DNA from: Pseudomonadota bacterium
GTDB lineage: Bacteria; Pseudomonadota; Gammaproteobacteria; Steroidobacterales; Steroidobacteraceae
Assembly: GCA_021847105.1 (NCBI GenBank)
Contig: JAJZUT010000005.1
Location: 62,001 to 126,000, forward strand
Length of the DNA stretch: 64,000 nt
Direction: 5' to 3'
The translations under genes were made by a program, and so were the position numbers. Positions 27,988 to 36,472 of the stretch are shown piece by piece (position 1 is the first letter of the stretch; every line of letters begins with the position of its first letter). The notes below the pieces were generated by a model. The model did no database searches. It was given only the letters and a program-made list of their open reading frames with translations, and was not told the DNA's origin.

Positions 27988-29742
27988 ATGCGAATCCTGC
28001 TCCTGACTCACAGTTTCAACAGTCTCGCGCAGCGCCTCTACGTCGATCTGCGCGAGTGTGGTCATGAGGTGTCGGTCGAACTCGATATCAACGATACCGT
28101 TTCACGTGATGCGGTTGCCTTGTTCGATCCGCACCTCGTGCTCGCGCCATTTCTCAAGCGGCCAATTCCGGCGGCGATCTGGCAGCGCCGCCTATGTCTG
28201 GTGGTGCATCCGGGCATCATCGGCGATCGAGGCCCATCGGCGCTCGATTGGGCCGTGCTCGAGGCGCAGCGCGCATGGGGCGTAACGGTAATCCAGGCTG
28301 AAGGCGAGATGGACGCCGGTGCGGTGTGGGCGGCTGCGGACTTCCCGATGCGTGCAGCGAGCAAGTCCAGCCTGTATCGGCGCGAGGTGTCCGATGCGGC
28401 CAGCGAGGCGGTACTGCGGGCGATCGCCCGCGTCGAGTCCGGTGGGTACACGCCCTTGGTGCTGCGTGCCGGCGATCCGCAGGTAAGCGGCCGGGAGCGA
28501 CCGGCATGCCGGCCGAGCGACCGGCGTATCGACTGGCAGCAGGATGATACAGAAACGGTACTGCGCAAAATTCGCAGCGCCGACGGTTCGCCGGGCGTAG
28601 TCGATGCGATGTTTGCGCGCCCCGTGCGCCTGTTCGATGCTCATCCAGCCGACGGGTACTCTGGCGCGCCGGGCAGCGTGATCGCGCGCGGCGGCGGCGC
28701 GCTCATGCGCGCAACATGCGACGGCGCGGTGTGGATCGGTCATGTGCGCGTCGAGCCGGGCGATGTCGGTGGGGCGCGTCGGACGCTGAAGCTGCCGGCC
28801 GAAATGGTGTTCGCCGAGGAGTGCGCGCGGTTGCCGCGGGCGAGCGGCTATGAGCCGATCCGCTACCGCGAGCGCGGGCCGGTGGGCCTGCTCGAATTCG
28901 ATTTTTACAATGGTGCGATGAGCGCCGAGCAGTGCCAGGCGCTGCGTGCGGCGTATGCGCTGGCGCTGAGACGTCCGACCCGCGTGCTCGTGCTCGGTGG
29001 CGGGGCTGACTACTGGTCGAACGGCATCCATCTAGGCATGATCGAAGCGGCGGACAGCCCTGCGGAGGAGTCCTGGCGCAACATCAACGCGATGGATGAT
29101 CTGACCCGGGACATTGTCACCACGACCGATCGGCTGGTGATTGCCGCATTGCGCGGCGGTGCAGGTGCCGGCGGGGTGTTCCTCGCGCTTGCCGCCGATG
29201 AGGTCTGGGCGGCCTGCGGCATCGTGCTGAATCCGCATTACAAGGACATGGGCAATCTCTACGGCTCGGAGTACTGGACGTATCTCCTGCCGCGTCGGGT
29301 CGGTGCGGATCGCGCCGCACGACTGATGGAGCGGCGCCTGCCGATGGGCGTGAACGAGGCGCACCGAGTCGGACTGGTCGACCGAATGTTGCCCGCCGGG
29401 GAACCGCAGCTTCTCGAGACCATTTTGGCCTGGGCCTACGAACTTGCCCACGATCCGCTGTGCGCCGCTCGGATTGCCGCGAAGCAGCGACGCCGTGCCG
29501 CCGATGAGAGCAGCAAGGCGCTCGCGCAGTATCGGAGCGAGGAACTCGAGCGGATGTACCGAAATTTCTACGGATTCGATCCAAGCTATCACGTCGCCCG
29601 GTATAACTTCATCTATCGGGTCCCGAAATCGCGCACACCGCTGCATCTGGCGCGGCACCGCGCCCAGGGCGCAATGCCGCTCGAATCAGGAGCGGCTGCG
29701 TCTGGCGGTTCCGGCCAACACCAGGAGATACCGCATGTGTGA
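27988..29742 (+). CDS. hypX: Hydrogenase maturation factor HypX (formyl-THF to CO)
   Basis: A 584-residue two-domain protein. The N-terminal half resembles formyl-THF hydrolase/formyltransferase enzymes (MRILLLTHSFNSLAQRLY, VVHPGIIGDRGPSALDW). The C-terminal half is a crotonase domain (LVLGGGADYWSNGIHLGMIE, LRGGAGAGGVFLALAADEVW). In known HypX proteins these steps move a formyl group from N10-formyl-THF to CoA and release CO, supplying the active-site CO under air. Its presence suggests that this hydrogenase is matured under oxic or micro-oxic conditions. It lies between hypE and hypB and overlaps hypB. Confidence 0.94.
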   Translation: MRILLLTHSFNSLAQRLYVDLRECGHEVSVELDINDTVSRDAVALFDPHLVLAPFLKRPIPAAIWQRRLCLVVHPGIIGDRGPSALDWAVLEAQRAWGVTVIQAEGEMDAGAVWAAADFPMRAASKSSLYRREVSDAASEAVLRAIARVESGGYTPLVLRAGDPQVSGRERPACRPSDRRIDWQQDDTETVLRKIRSADGSPGVVDAMFARPVRLFDAHPADGYSGAPGSVIARGGGALMRATCDGAVWIGHVRVEPGDVGGARRTLKLPAEMVFAEECARLPRASGYEPIRYRERGPVGLLEFDFYNGAMSAEQCQALRAAYALALRRPTRVLVLGGGADYWSNGIHLGMIEAADSPAEESWRNINAMDDLTRDIVTTTDRLVIAALRGGAGAGGVFLALAADEVWAACGIVLNPHYKDMGNLYGSEYWTYLLPRRVGADRAARLMERRLPMGVNEAHRVGLVDRMLPAGEPQLLETILAWAYELAHDPLCAARIAAKQRRRAADESSKALAQYRSEELERMYRNFYGFDPSYHVARYNFIYRVPKSRTPLHLARHRAQGAMPLESGAAASGGSGQHQEIPHV

Positions 29743-30550
29743 GCATTGTGGCTGCGCCATCACCGAGCCGCCGAGCGCTGCAGTGCCCGGCGGACCCGCC
29801 ACTGGCGCACAGGACGTGGAGGTCGTGCAGGTGATGAGCAATCTGCTCGCGGAAAATGACGCTATGGCCGCACACAATCGCGAGCATTTTGATGCACACG
29901 GTGTATTGGTCATCAACCTGATGTCCTCCCCCGGAGCGGGGAAGACCGCGCTGCTTGAGCGCACCGCGGAGGCGCTCGGCGGCAAACTGAGCTTCGCAGT
30001 CATCGAAGGCGATCTCGCCACCGAGAATGATGCGCAGCGGATCCGCGCCAAGGGGGTGCCGGCGGTGCAAATCACCACCGGCAGCGCATGTCATCTGGAT
30101 GCGCGCATGGTGCATCACGCTCTCGATGCGTTGCCGCTCGCCGGGCTCGACGTCCTATTCATCGAGAATGTCGGCAATCTCGTCTGTCCGGCCAGTTTCG
30201 ACCTGGGCCAGCACTTGGACGTGACGCTGCTGTCGGTACCCGAGGGCGATGACAAGCCGCAGAAGTATCCGGTCATGTTTCGCACAGCCGATGCGCTGCT
30301 GATCACCAAGACCGATCTGCTGCCGCTCCTTCCCGAGTTCGAGCCGCGGCGCGCGCAAGCCAGCCTGCGTGCCCTCGCGAGCGATGCGCCCGTGCTGCAC
30401 GTGTCCTGCCGTTCGAGCGAGGGTGTCCAACCCTGGTGCCTGTGGCTCGAGGCGGCGTTGGCCGACCATCGTGCAGCGAAAGTGAGTGGTACCGCACAGT
30501 CCTCAACGCAACCGCCCGTTGCGGAGCATGAGCACCGCGCCGCGTACTGA
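29735..30550 (+). CDS. hypB: Hydrogenase nickel incorporation GTPase HypB
   Basis: A 271-residue GTPase that drives nickel delivery with HypA. The start is fixed by MCEHCGC, which carries the high-affinity nickel site (Cys2, Cys5, Cys7), and by the upstream CCAGGAGA. The P-loop is SSPGAGKT (residues 64-71), with IEGDLATENDA, FIENVGNLVCPA (metal-site Cys) and ITKTDLLP following. There is no long His-rich nickel-storage stretch, though the C-terminus ends AEHEHRAAY. It is coupled to hypX and overlaps hypF by about 20 bases. Confidence 0.96.
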   Translation: MCEHCGCAITEPPSAAVPGGPATGAQDVEVVQVMSNLLAENDAMAAHNREHFDAHGVLVINLMSSPGAGKTALLERTAEALGGKLSFAVIEGDLATENDAQRIRAKGVPAVQITTGSACHLDARMVHHALDALPLAGLDVLFIENVGNLVCPASFDLGQHLDVTLLSVPEGDDKPQKYPVMFRTADALLITKTDLLPLLPEFEPRRAQASLRALASDAPVLHVSCRSSEGVQPWCLWLEAALADHRAAKVSGTAQSSTQPPVAEHEHRAAY

Positions 30551-32894
30551 TGCGGCGTCCGCGAAAGATACGCGGTCGGCGCGGCGATTGCGCCTCGGTG
30601 GGCACGTGCAGGGCGTGGGGTTCCGCCCGTTTGTCTATCGCCTCGCGCGCGAATTCGGACTTTCGGGCACCGTGCGCAATCTGCAAGGTGAGGTCGAAAT
30701 CCTTGCCAGCGGGCCTCTGACGGCGCTCGAGCGGTTCGAACGCGCGCTGCTCGAGCGTGCGCCGCCTTTGGCGCGGCCGCGATGGATCGCCTGCGAGACC
30801 GTTGCGCCGGGCGCAGGCAGCAGCTTTGAAATTCTCCACAGCGTTGCCGGTGAGGCTGCGCGGGTGTTCGTGCCGCCCGATTCGTTCACCTGTCCGGATT
30901 GCCTAGCGGAACTGGCCGATGTGACCGATCGCCGCTATCGCTATCCCTTCATCAACTGTACGCAGTGCGGCCCCCGCTATACGCTGATCGAGGCGCTGCC
31001 CTATGACCGGGCGAACACGACGATGGCGTCGTTCGCCCTCTGCCCGGATTGTGCCGCCGAATACGCTCATGCGGCCGACCGCCGATTTCATGCCGAGCCA
31101 GTGGCCTGTCCGCGCTGCGGTCCTTCCCTGTGGCTGCAGGAACCGCTTTCGGCTTTCGGCATTGCAGCAGATGCGCGCTCTGCGCAGAGCACAGAGCCGG
31201 TTACGCGCGGCGAGGCGGCACTGAGGCGTGCGGTGCAGCTCCTGCTCGCCGGTGCCGTCGTGGCCGTAAAGGGAATCGGCGGCTACCATCTGCTGTGCGA
31301 TGCCGCCAATGATGCCGCCGTGGCGCGTCTGCGTTTTCGCAAACGCCGTCCCGGCAAGCCGCTGGCGGTGATGTACCCGCAGAGCGGCTCTGACGGGTTG
31401 GCCGCAGTGCGCCGCGACGTCGAAGTGTCTGCCCTCGAGAGCGAATGCCTGCGCGGCGCGGCACGACCGATCGTCCTCGTGCGGCGGCGCGCGGACGCAC
31501 GGCTCTCAGCGTTGATTGCTCCGGGTCTGAACGAAGTGGGCGTGTTCCTGCCCTACAGTCCGTTGCATCATCTGCTGTTGGGCGACATCGGGCGGCCGCT
31601 GGTGGCGACTTCGGGCAACGTGAGCGGCGAGCCGGTCATCACGGACGTTGCAGTCGCGGACGAGTGCCTGGGTGCCGTCGCCGACGCCATCGTCCATCAC
31701 GATCGGCCGATTGCCCGGCCGGCCGATGACCCAGTGCTGCGCAGTGTGCTCGACCGGCCACGCACGGTACGGATTGGACGAGGGATTGGACCACTCGAGC
31801 TGAGCGCGCCGTGGCGGTTCGAGCGTCCGATGCTGGCCATCGGTGCGCAGCAGAAGGTGACGGTGGCGTTGGCTTGGGAGGACCGCGTGGTGGTCTCGCC
31901 GCACATCGGGGATCTCTCGAGCGCCCGTAGCGTGCAGGTCCTGGCCCAAGTCGCCGAGGATCTGCAGCGGCTCTACGGCGTGCGTGCCGTGGGAGTGCTC
32001 TGCGATGCGCACCCGGATTACGCCAGCAGCCAATGGGCGTGCCGGTCGGGACTGCCGGTCGCGACCGTATCGCACCATCGCGCGCACGCCTCGGCGCTTG
32101 CCGGCGAGCATGACCCGAACGAACCGATGTTGGTGTTTGCATGGGACGGAACCGGACTCGGCGAAGACGGCGCGCTCTGGGGAGGGGAGACGTTCTGGGG
32201 CAGTCCGGGACAGTGGCGGCGGGTGGCGAGTCTGCGGCCGTTCCGATTGCCTGGCGCGGAGCGTGCGGCCCGCGAGCCGTGGCGCTGTGCGGCCGGTGTA
32301 TGTTGGGAAATAGGCCGCACGCCGCCGTTCGAGCCCGCGAGGCCGCTACTGCGGCAAGCGTGGCAAGCCGGCGTAAATTCTCCGCAGACCAGTGCCGTCG
32401 GTCGACTGTTCGACGCCGCGGCGGCATTGCTGCTGGATGTGCGCGAAGTCAGTTACGAAGGTGAGGCGCCGATGCGCCTTGAGGCGCTGGCGCGAGAAGC
32501 CGGCGCAGGCGAGTGCGGGTCAAGCCCGAGCGCCGAGGCGCATCTTTACACGGACGAGACGGGCCTGCTGCGCTTCGATTGGCAGCCGCTGATCGAGCGA
32601 CTGCTGCGTCCGGCGACGAGACCTGCGTCGGCCGCATATGCGTTCCATGCGGCGCTGGCCGACGCCATACGCGCCATCACCCAAGCGCTGTCCCGGAACC
32701 GTGTCGTTCGGGTCGGGCTCACCGGCGGTGTCTTCCAGAATGGGTTGCTGGCTGAGCTCACGGCGGAGGCGTTGGCGCGCGACGGCGTGAGTGTCTGCCT
32801 CAGCGAGCAACTGCCCTGCAATGACGGGGGCATCAGCTATGGGCAGCTCATCGAGCACGCGGGCCGTGCGCGGGCCGAGGCGGGCTCGTGCTGA
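30528..32894 (+). CDS. hypF: Carbamoyltransferase HypF
   Basis: A 788-residue enzyme that uses carbamoyl phosphate and ATP to carbamoylate the HypE terminal Cys. Domains in order: acylphosphatase (GGHVQGVGFRPFVYRLA), two HypF zinc fingers (CPDC...CTQC and CPDC...CPRC), YrdC-like (about 220-400, including KGIGGYHLLCDA) and the Kae1-like catalytic domain (VSHHRAHASALAGEHD, FAWDGTGLGEDGALWGGE, GLTGGVFQN, CNDGGISYGQ). All expected parts are present. It is the last hyp gene, followed with overlap by a COQ10-like gene. Confidence 0.96.
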   Translation: MSTAPRTDAASAKDTRSARRLRLGGHVQGVGFRPFVYRLAREFGLSGTVRNLQGEVEILASGPLTALERFERALLERAPPLARPRWIACETVAPGAGSSFEILHSVAGEAARVFVPPDSFTCPDCLAELADVTDRRYRYPFINCTQCGPRYTLIEALPYDRANTTMASFALCPDCAAEYAHAADRRFHAEPVACPRCGPSLWLQEPLSAFGIAADARSAQSTEPVTRGEAALRRAVQLLLAGAVVAVKGIGGYHLLCDAANDAAVARLRFRKRRPGKPLAVMYPQSGSDGLAAVRRDVEVSALESECLRGAARPIVLVRRRADARLSALIAPGLNEVGVFLPYSPLHHLLLGDIGRPLVATSGNVSGEPVITDVAVADECLGAVADAIVHHDRPIARPADDPVLRSVLDRPRTVRIGRGIGPLELSAPWRFERPMLAIGAQQKVTVALAWEDRVVVSPHIGDLSSARSVQVLAQVAEDLQRLYGVRAVGVLCDAHPDYASSQWACRSGLPVATVSHHRAHASALAGEHDPNEPMLVFAWDGTGLGEDGALWGGETFWGSPGQWRRVASLRPFRLPGAERAAREPWRCAAGVCWEIGRTPPFEPARPLLRQAWQAGVNSPQTSAVGRLFDAAAALLLDVREVSYEGEAPMRLEALAREAGAGECGSSPSAEAHLYTDETGLLRFDWQPLIERLLRPATRPASAAYAFHAALADAIRAITQALSRNRVVRVGLTGGVFQNGLLAELTAEALARDGVSVCLSEQLPCNDGGISYGQLIEHAGRARAEAGSC

Positions 32895-33343
32895 GCGAGC
32901 ATGCCGAGCGGTGTTTGCCGTTCGCCGCGGAGGCGCTGTTCGATCTGGCGGCCGACATCGAGCAGTATCCGCTCTACCTGCCCGGCTGGCAGTGCGCGAG
33001 GATTGCCTCGCGCACTGCCGAGCGGGTTCAGGCGGAACAGGCAGTCGGCGTTGGTCCGGTGCGCCTGCAGTTTCACACTACGGCGTTGCTGCATCGGCCG
33101 TTGGCGATCGACGTGACATCGGACGACCCGCAGTTTACTCACTTCAGGCTGGGGTGGACATTCGTGGCGGATGCACCGCGCCGCTGTCGAATCGGACTGG
33201 ATGTCGAGCTCGAAGTGCGCGCGGCGCTGCTGCAGCGGGCAATCGAATCGTTAGCACCGGGCGCGGTGGACACGACTCTCGAGGCCTTTGCGCGGCGCGC
33301 GCGGCAGATACTCGATGTCCCCTGCGATCAGGGCGTGATGTGA
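32888..33343 (+). CDS. COQ10/RatA-like START-domain protein
   Basis: A 151-residue helix-grip (START-like) protein of the polyketide-cyclase/COQ10/RatA group. The pattern LFDLAADIEQYPLYLPGWQCARI at the start is typical, and the C-terminal helix LEAFARRARQIL closes the lipid pocket. COQ10 proteins bind quinones and aid respiration; RatA-like proteins also occur. GTG 32888 overlaps the hypF stop, so it ends the hyp operon. A quinone-binding role would suit the cluster but is inferred. Confidence 0.8.
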   Translation: MLSEHAERCLPFAAEALFDLAADIEQYPLYLPGWQCARIASRTAERVQAEQAVGVGPVRLQFHTTALLHRPLAIDVTSDDPQFTHFRLGWTFVADAPRRCRIGLDVELEVRAALLQRAIESLAPGAVDTTLEAFARRARQILDVPCDQGVM

Positions 33344-34350
33344 TCGATGCGGATCTCAGCGAGCCCTTCATGACCCACGCGGTAAAGTGTTTGGCCTGAC
33401 AGATCGCCTCGCTCTGCCAGCGGGTTGCCCGAGGGGGCGATGCGAGCAACGACCTCGACTCGTTCGCCGGCGATGAATGTGTGGCCGGGGACCATCGCAT
33501 CGCTTGGGCTTAGGACCACTGTCTGTGGGAAGTGGCTGCTCAGTCGTTTGACCGCCAGGGGCGCTCCGGGGTGCGTCAGGTCGCGCACGAATAGATAGAG
33601 GGGCGCATGACTCGAGGCGTGACTGATGAGTCGATGGGCCAGTTCCAGGCGGACCCGGATCAACGGCTTGCGAGCACTTTGCCTCGTCTGCACCACGACG
33701 TCGCTCCTGTGCGCGCCGCCTGTCCCGAGCTGCCGATCGATGGAGGCAATCTGATGCTCGGCGACGTGCTTGACTGCGGGCGTCGGTGCAAGCGCCAGCA
33801 CTTGCTCGAAGCGACTCCGGGCCCGGTGCAGTTCGCCTCGGTGCAGTGCAACGACTGCGCCGAGGAACAGCGCTTGTGGATCCTGCGGAGCATGTGCGAG
33901 CGCACGCTCGATCAACTCGCCGGCTCGCCCGGCGAACGAGCTTTGAGCGCTCAGAATAAGTGCCTGTGCTTCACCGAGCAACGCCACGGTACTGTTGGCA
34001 GAGAGCTGCAGCGCATGTTGGTAGGCTCGCACGGCGAGTGGATACTTCTGCAGCACAAGATAAGAGCGTCCGAGCATCAGCCATCCACCGAGATCGTTCG
34101 GATCGGTGTCGAGCTTGCGCTGCAGTTGCTGGACCATCGACTGCGCGGAAGGCGGTTTGTGCAACGGGCGCAAGGAGGAGGCGCCGAGTGAGGCGTAAAG
34201 TGCCACTGAACCGAGCGCCAGCAATCCGATGCAGGCCAGACTGGTCCAGATCACCGGCGCAATCGCGGGTCGAGATCTGGCCCACGACAGCGCGAGCAGC
34301 GCGGTGGCGAGGAATGCCAGTGCGACGGTGAGCGGAACAAAGAGGGTCAC
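33328..34350 (-). CDS. ccmI: CcmI-like cytochrome c biogenesis TPR protein
   Basis: A 340-residue membrane protein with two N-terminal helices (FVPLTVALAFLATALLAL and VIWTSLACIGLLALGSVALY), a TPR region (LDTDPNDLGGWLMLGRSYLVL, with following repeats to about residue 190) and a beta-rich C-terminal domain (LYLFVRDLTHPGAPLAVKRL) typical of CcmI/CycH. CcmI presents apocytochrome to the heme ligation machinery. GTG 34350 has GAGGAG just upstream. No other ccm gene is near. The many c-type hemes in the neighbouring cluster make its placement meaningful. Confidence 0.82.
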   Translation of the reverse strand: MTLFVPLTVALAFLATALLALSWARSRPAIAPVIWTSLACIGLLALGSVALYASLGASSLRPLHKPPSAQSMVQQLQRKLDTDPNDLGGWLMLGRSYLVLQKYPLAVRAYQHALQLSANSTVALLGEAQALILSAQSSFAGRAGELIERALAHAPQDPQALFLGAVVALHRGELHRARSRFEQVLALAPTPAVKHVAEHQIASIDRQLGTGGAHRSDVVVQTRQSARKPLIRVRLELAHRLISHASSHAPLYLFVRDLTHPGAPLAVKRLSSHFPQTVVLSPSDAMVPGHTFIAGERVEVVARIAPSGNPLAERGDLSGQTLYRVGHEGLAEIRIDHITP

Positions 34351-34481
34351 GCGCGCTCCTCGGTCGGGGTCGGCAGGCGAGGGTCGAGTTTCATCAGTCC
34401 ACAGCGGGCACTCCATACTGGAAATTGCCTATGCGGCGTGCCTGCCGGATACTCAGCTCACGTGCCCGTGTTGGGGGGGCG

Positions 34482-35000
34482 ATGTCTAATCCGGCGGAAC
34501 GTTCAAGTCGCGGGGGTGTTGAGCGGCTGCCTGCGCTGCTCAGGGCGGTGCTGAGCGGCGGGCTGATCGCCGGCACCCTCGATATCGGCTCGGCCTGCCT
34601 GATCAACTCACTGCCGCCGCGCGTGATCCTCAAGTCGATCGCCAGCGGCGTGCTCGGGGCAGCGTCGTTTCATGACGGGCTACGCGCCGACCTGGCGGGC
34701 CTGGGGTTGCAGTGGGCGATGTCACTGCTCATCGCCGCGATCTATGCGGTCGCGGCGAGCCGCTGCGCGGCTCTGCGACGCCGCTCGATCCTGGGGGGCA
34801 TTGCCTACGGGGTACTGATTTTCCTCATCATGAATTACGTGGTCGTGCCGCTTTCCGCCGCCCCGTTCCACCCATCCATGCAGCCGATGAAGGTGGTTGA
34901 GAACCTGCTGGCCATGGTGCTGTTTGGGCTCATCGTGGCTGCGGCAACCCAATTCGCGGGTGTCGGAATCGCCGCCCGGCGTGCAACGCCGGGCGGTTGA
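34482..35000 (+). CDS. Uncharacterised four-helix membrane protein
   Basis: A 172-residue protein with about four predicted helices (LLRAVLSGGLIAGTLDIGSACLI, ALGLQWAMSLLIAAIYAVAA, GGIAYGVLIFLIMNYVVVPL, LLAMVLFGLIVAAATQFAG). I do not recognise the family with certainty; it resembles small conserved inner-membrane proteins of unknown function. GGGGGGGCG precedes the ATG at 34482. It is divergent from the CcmI-like gene. Confidence 0.65.
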   Translation: MSNPAERSSRGGVERLPALLRAVLSGGLIAGTLDIGSACLINSLPPRVILKSIASGVLGAASFHDGLRADLAGLGLQWAMSLLIAAIYAVAASRCAALRRRSILGGIAYGVLIFLIMNYVVVPLSAAPFHPSMQPMKVVENLLAMVLFGLIVAAATQFAGVGIAARRATPGG

Positions 35001-35027
35001 CGAGCCCGCGAGTTCAGCGCGATAGCG

Positions 35028-35330
35028 CTAGCGTGGCGGGCGGCGCGGGCCGGGATGCGGCTGAAACGGCGCGCGTGCCTGAAAGCGCGGCGCCGGACGG
35101 TATGCCGGATGGTACGCGTAGCGGGGCGCTGGCCGGGGCTGGAAACGCGGGGCCGGATGGTAGGCCGGGTGATACGGAAACGTCTGCGGCGGTCTCGCCT
35201 GGAAGTGCGGCGCCGGTCGGTAGGCATACCGCGGTGCGGGCCGACCCTGGAAACGGGGAACGGGGTGGTACCGGTACTGAGGCGCTGGCTGTGCCTGAAA
35301 GCGAGGCGCGACGGGGTACGCCGGTCGCTG
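35028..35330 (-). repeat. Tandem repeats encoding the PAPRFQ/PAPRYAY tail
   Basis: The last about 100 codons of the YXWGXW protein are built from several diverged copies of a unit encoding (R/H)PAPRFQ(A/P/G)RPAPRYAY(H/R)PA. Copies differ in length and sequence, so this is old internal duplication and not a recent minisatellite. Confidence 0.6.
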
Positions 35331-36281
35331 CTGAGGGAAGCGCGGGTTGTTCCAGGGGTGGGGCGCGAAGCGGTTGCCCGCATGAAAGGCCGCTGTGTTG
35401 CCCGGATGTGCGGCGCGGTTCGCCGCCGGTCCATTCCAGTGGCGCGGCCAGGCGCGTTGCGGACCGGGCTGCGCATGGGCGGCCCAGCCGGGTCGATCCA
35501 TGGCCATCGGTCGCTGGAGCAGGCCGCGATGCATGAAGGGTCCGCCCGCGGCGCGGGCCGCAAAGACGTTGTGGCCATGGAAGCGATCGGGTCGCGGTGT
35601 GGCGGCGATCGGCGGGCGACCATGGTTGAAGTTGGCGCGCAGCGCCCGATCTCCGCGTGCAATGAATTCGTGCTGGCGCTGCTGCGGCGTGAGCGCAAAG
35701 TGCCGCTCGCGCGCCGCTCTCATATCCATGCGGGTGGGGCGCGCGTAGACACCGTCCGGCCCACCGTTGAAACTGACGTGATCGAAGCGGCGGTGCCAGT
35801 AAACGGGGTGCGGTACCGGCCGGCGATAGTACTCATCGCCGTCGAAACCCGGTCCCACGTGCATGATCGCGCGGTTGTAAAAGAAGATGCCGCCGCGCCA
35901 GAAGCCACCGTCGAATCCGTCGCCGTCGTATCCGAAGCCGTAGTCGATGCCGCCGTAGAAGCCAACGTTCGGCCCCCAGTAGCCGGCGTGCCAGAGGTAG
36001 TCGGCTCCGTCCCAGCCCCAGTACCCGGGTGTCCAGAGGAGCCCGACCTGCGGCGGTAGTGCCCAGGTGCCCGGCACCCAGTAGTACCCGTAAGGGCCCC
36101 ACGCCCAGTAACCGGGGATCCAGATGTAGCCGGGCTGGGGGCAGGGCGGCTGCACGTAGACCGGCAGCGGCGGGGGCGGAACACCGACCGAAACCCCGAT
36201 GAACAATCCCGCCGAGGCAGCCATCGGCAGCGCAGCAAGTACCAGCGCGGGCAGAAGGCGGCCGAGTAGTCGCAGGCGCAT
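35028..36281 (-). CDS. YXWGXW-repeat secreted protein with Pro/Arg-rich tail
   Basis: A 417-residue exported protein. After a signal peptide (ending MAASAG) come YXWGXW-type repeats (IWIPGYWAWGPYGYYWVPGTW, then LLWTPGYWGWDGADYLWHAGYWG), a Gly-rich part and a long low-complexity tail rich in Pro, Arg, His and Tyr. The YXWGXW family is widespread in proteobacterial envelopes, without a known function. The tail is built of diverged copies of a roughly 18-residue unit around PAPRFQARPAPRYAYxPA. The frame on the opposite strand is also long, an effect of the repeat. Confidence 0.8.
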   Translation of the reverse strand: MRLRLLGRLLPALVLAALPMAASAGLFIGVSVGVPPPPLPVYVQPPCPQPGYIWIPGYWAWGPYGYYWVPGTWALPPQVGLLWTPGYWGWDGADYLWHAGYWGPNVGFYGGIDYGFGYDGDGFDGGFWRGGIFFYNRAIMHVGPGFDGDEYYRRPVPHPVYWHRRFDHVSFNGGPDGVYARPTRMDMRAARERHFALTPQQRQHEFIARGDRALRANFNHGRPPIAATPRPDRFHGHNVFAARAAGGPFMHRGLLQRPMAMDRPGWAAHAQPGPQRAWPRHWNGPAANRAAHPGNTAAFHAGNRFAPHPWNNPRFPQQRPAYPVAPRFQAQPAPQYRYHPVPRFQGRPAPRYAYRPAPHFQARPPQTFPYHPAYHPAPRFQPRPAPRYAYHPAYRPAPRFQARAPFQPHPGPRRPPR

Positions 36282-36472
36282 AAAAGTCTCCGCAGAGTTC
36301 CCTTAGCGAAGAGCCTGAGACGGCAGGACTGAACCGGCGCTGAACCTTCTGCAGCGCTCAGATTGAGTGCGAAAAGCGCAATCTGCACACCCAATGCCCC
36401 AATGCGCGGCGTGCCAGCGGCCGGTGCACTTGGTACGATGCGCGCCCCCTTGGTGAGATGGTTTCTGCCACC

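Noticed and set aside
35055..36059. Plus-strand frame opposite the YXWGXW gene
   Set aside because: The minus strand has a signal peptide and family repeats; the other frame only mirrors the repetitive composition.
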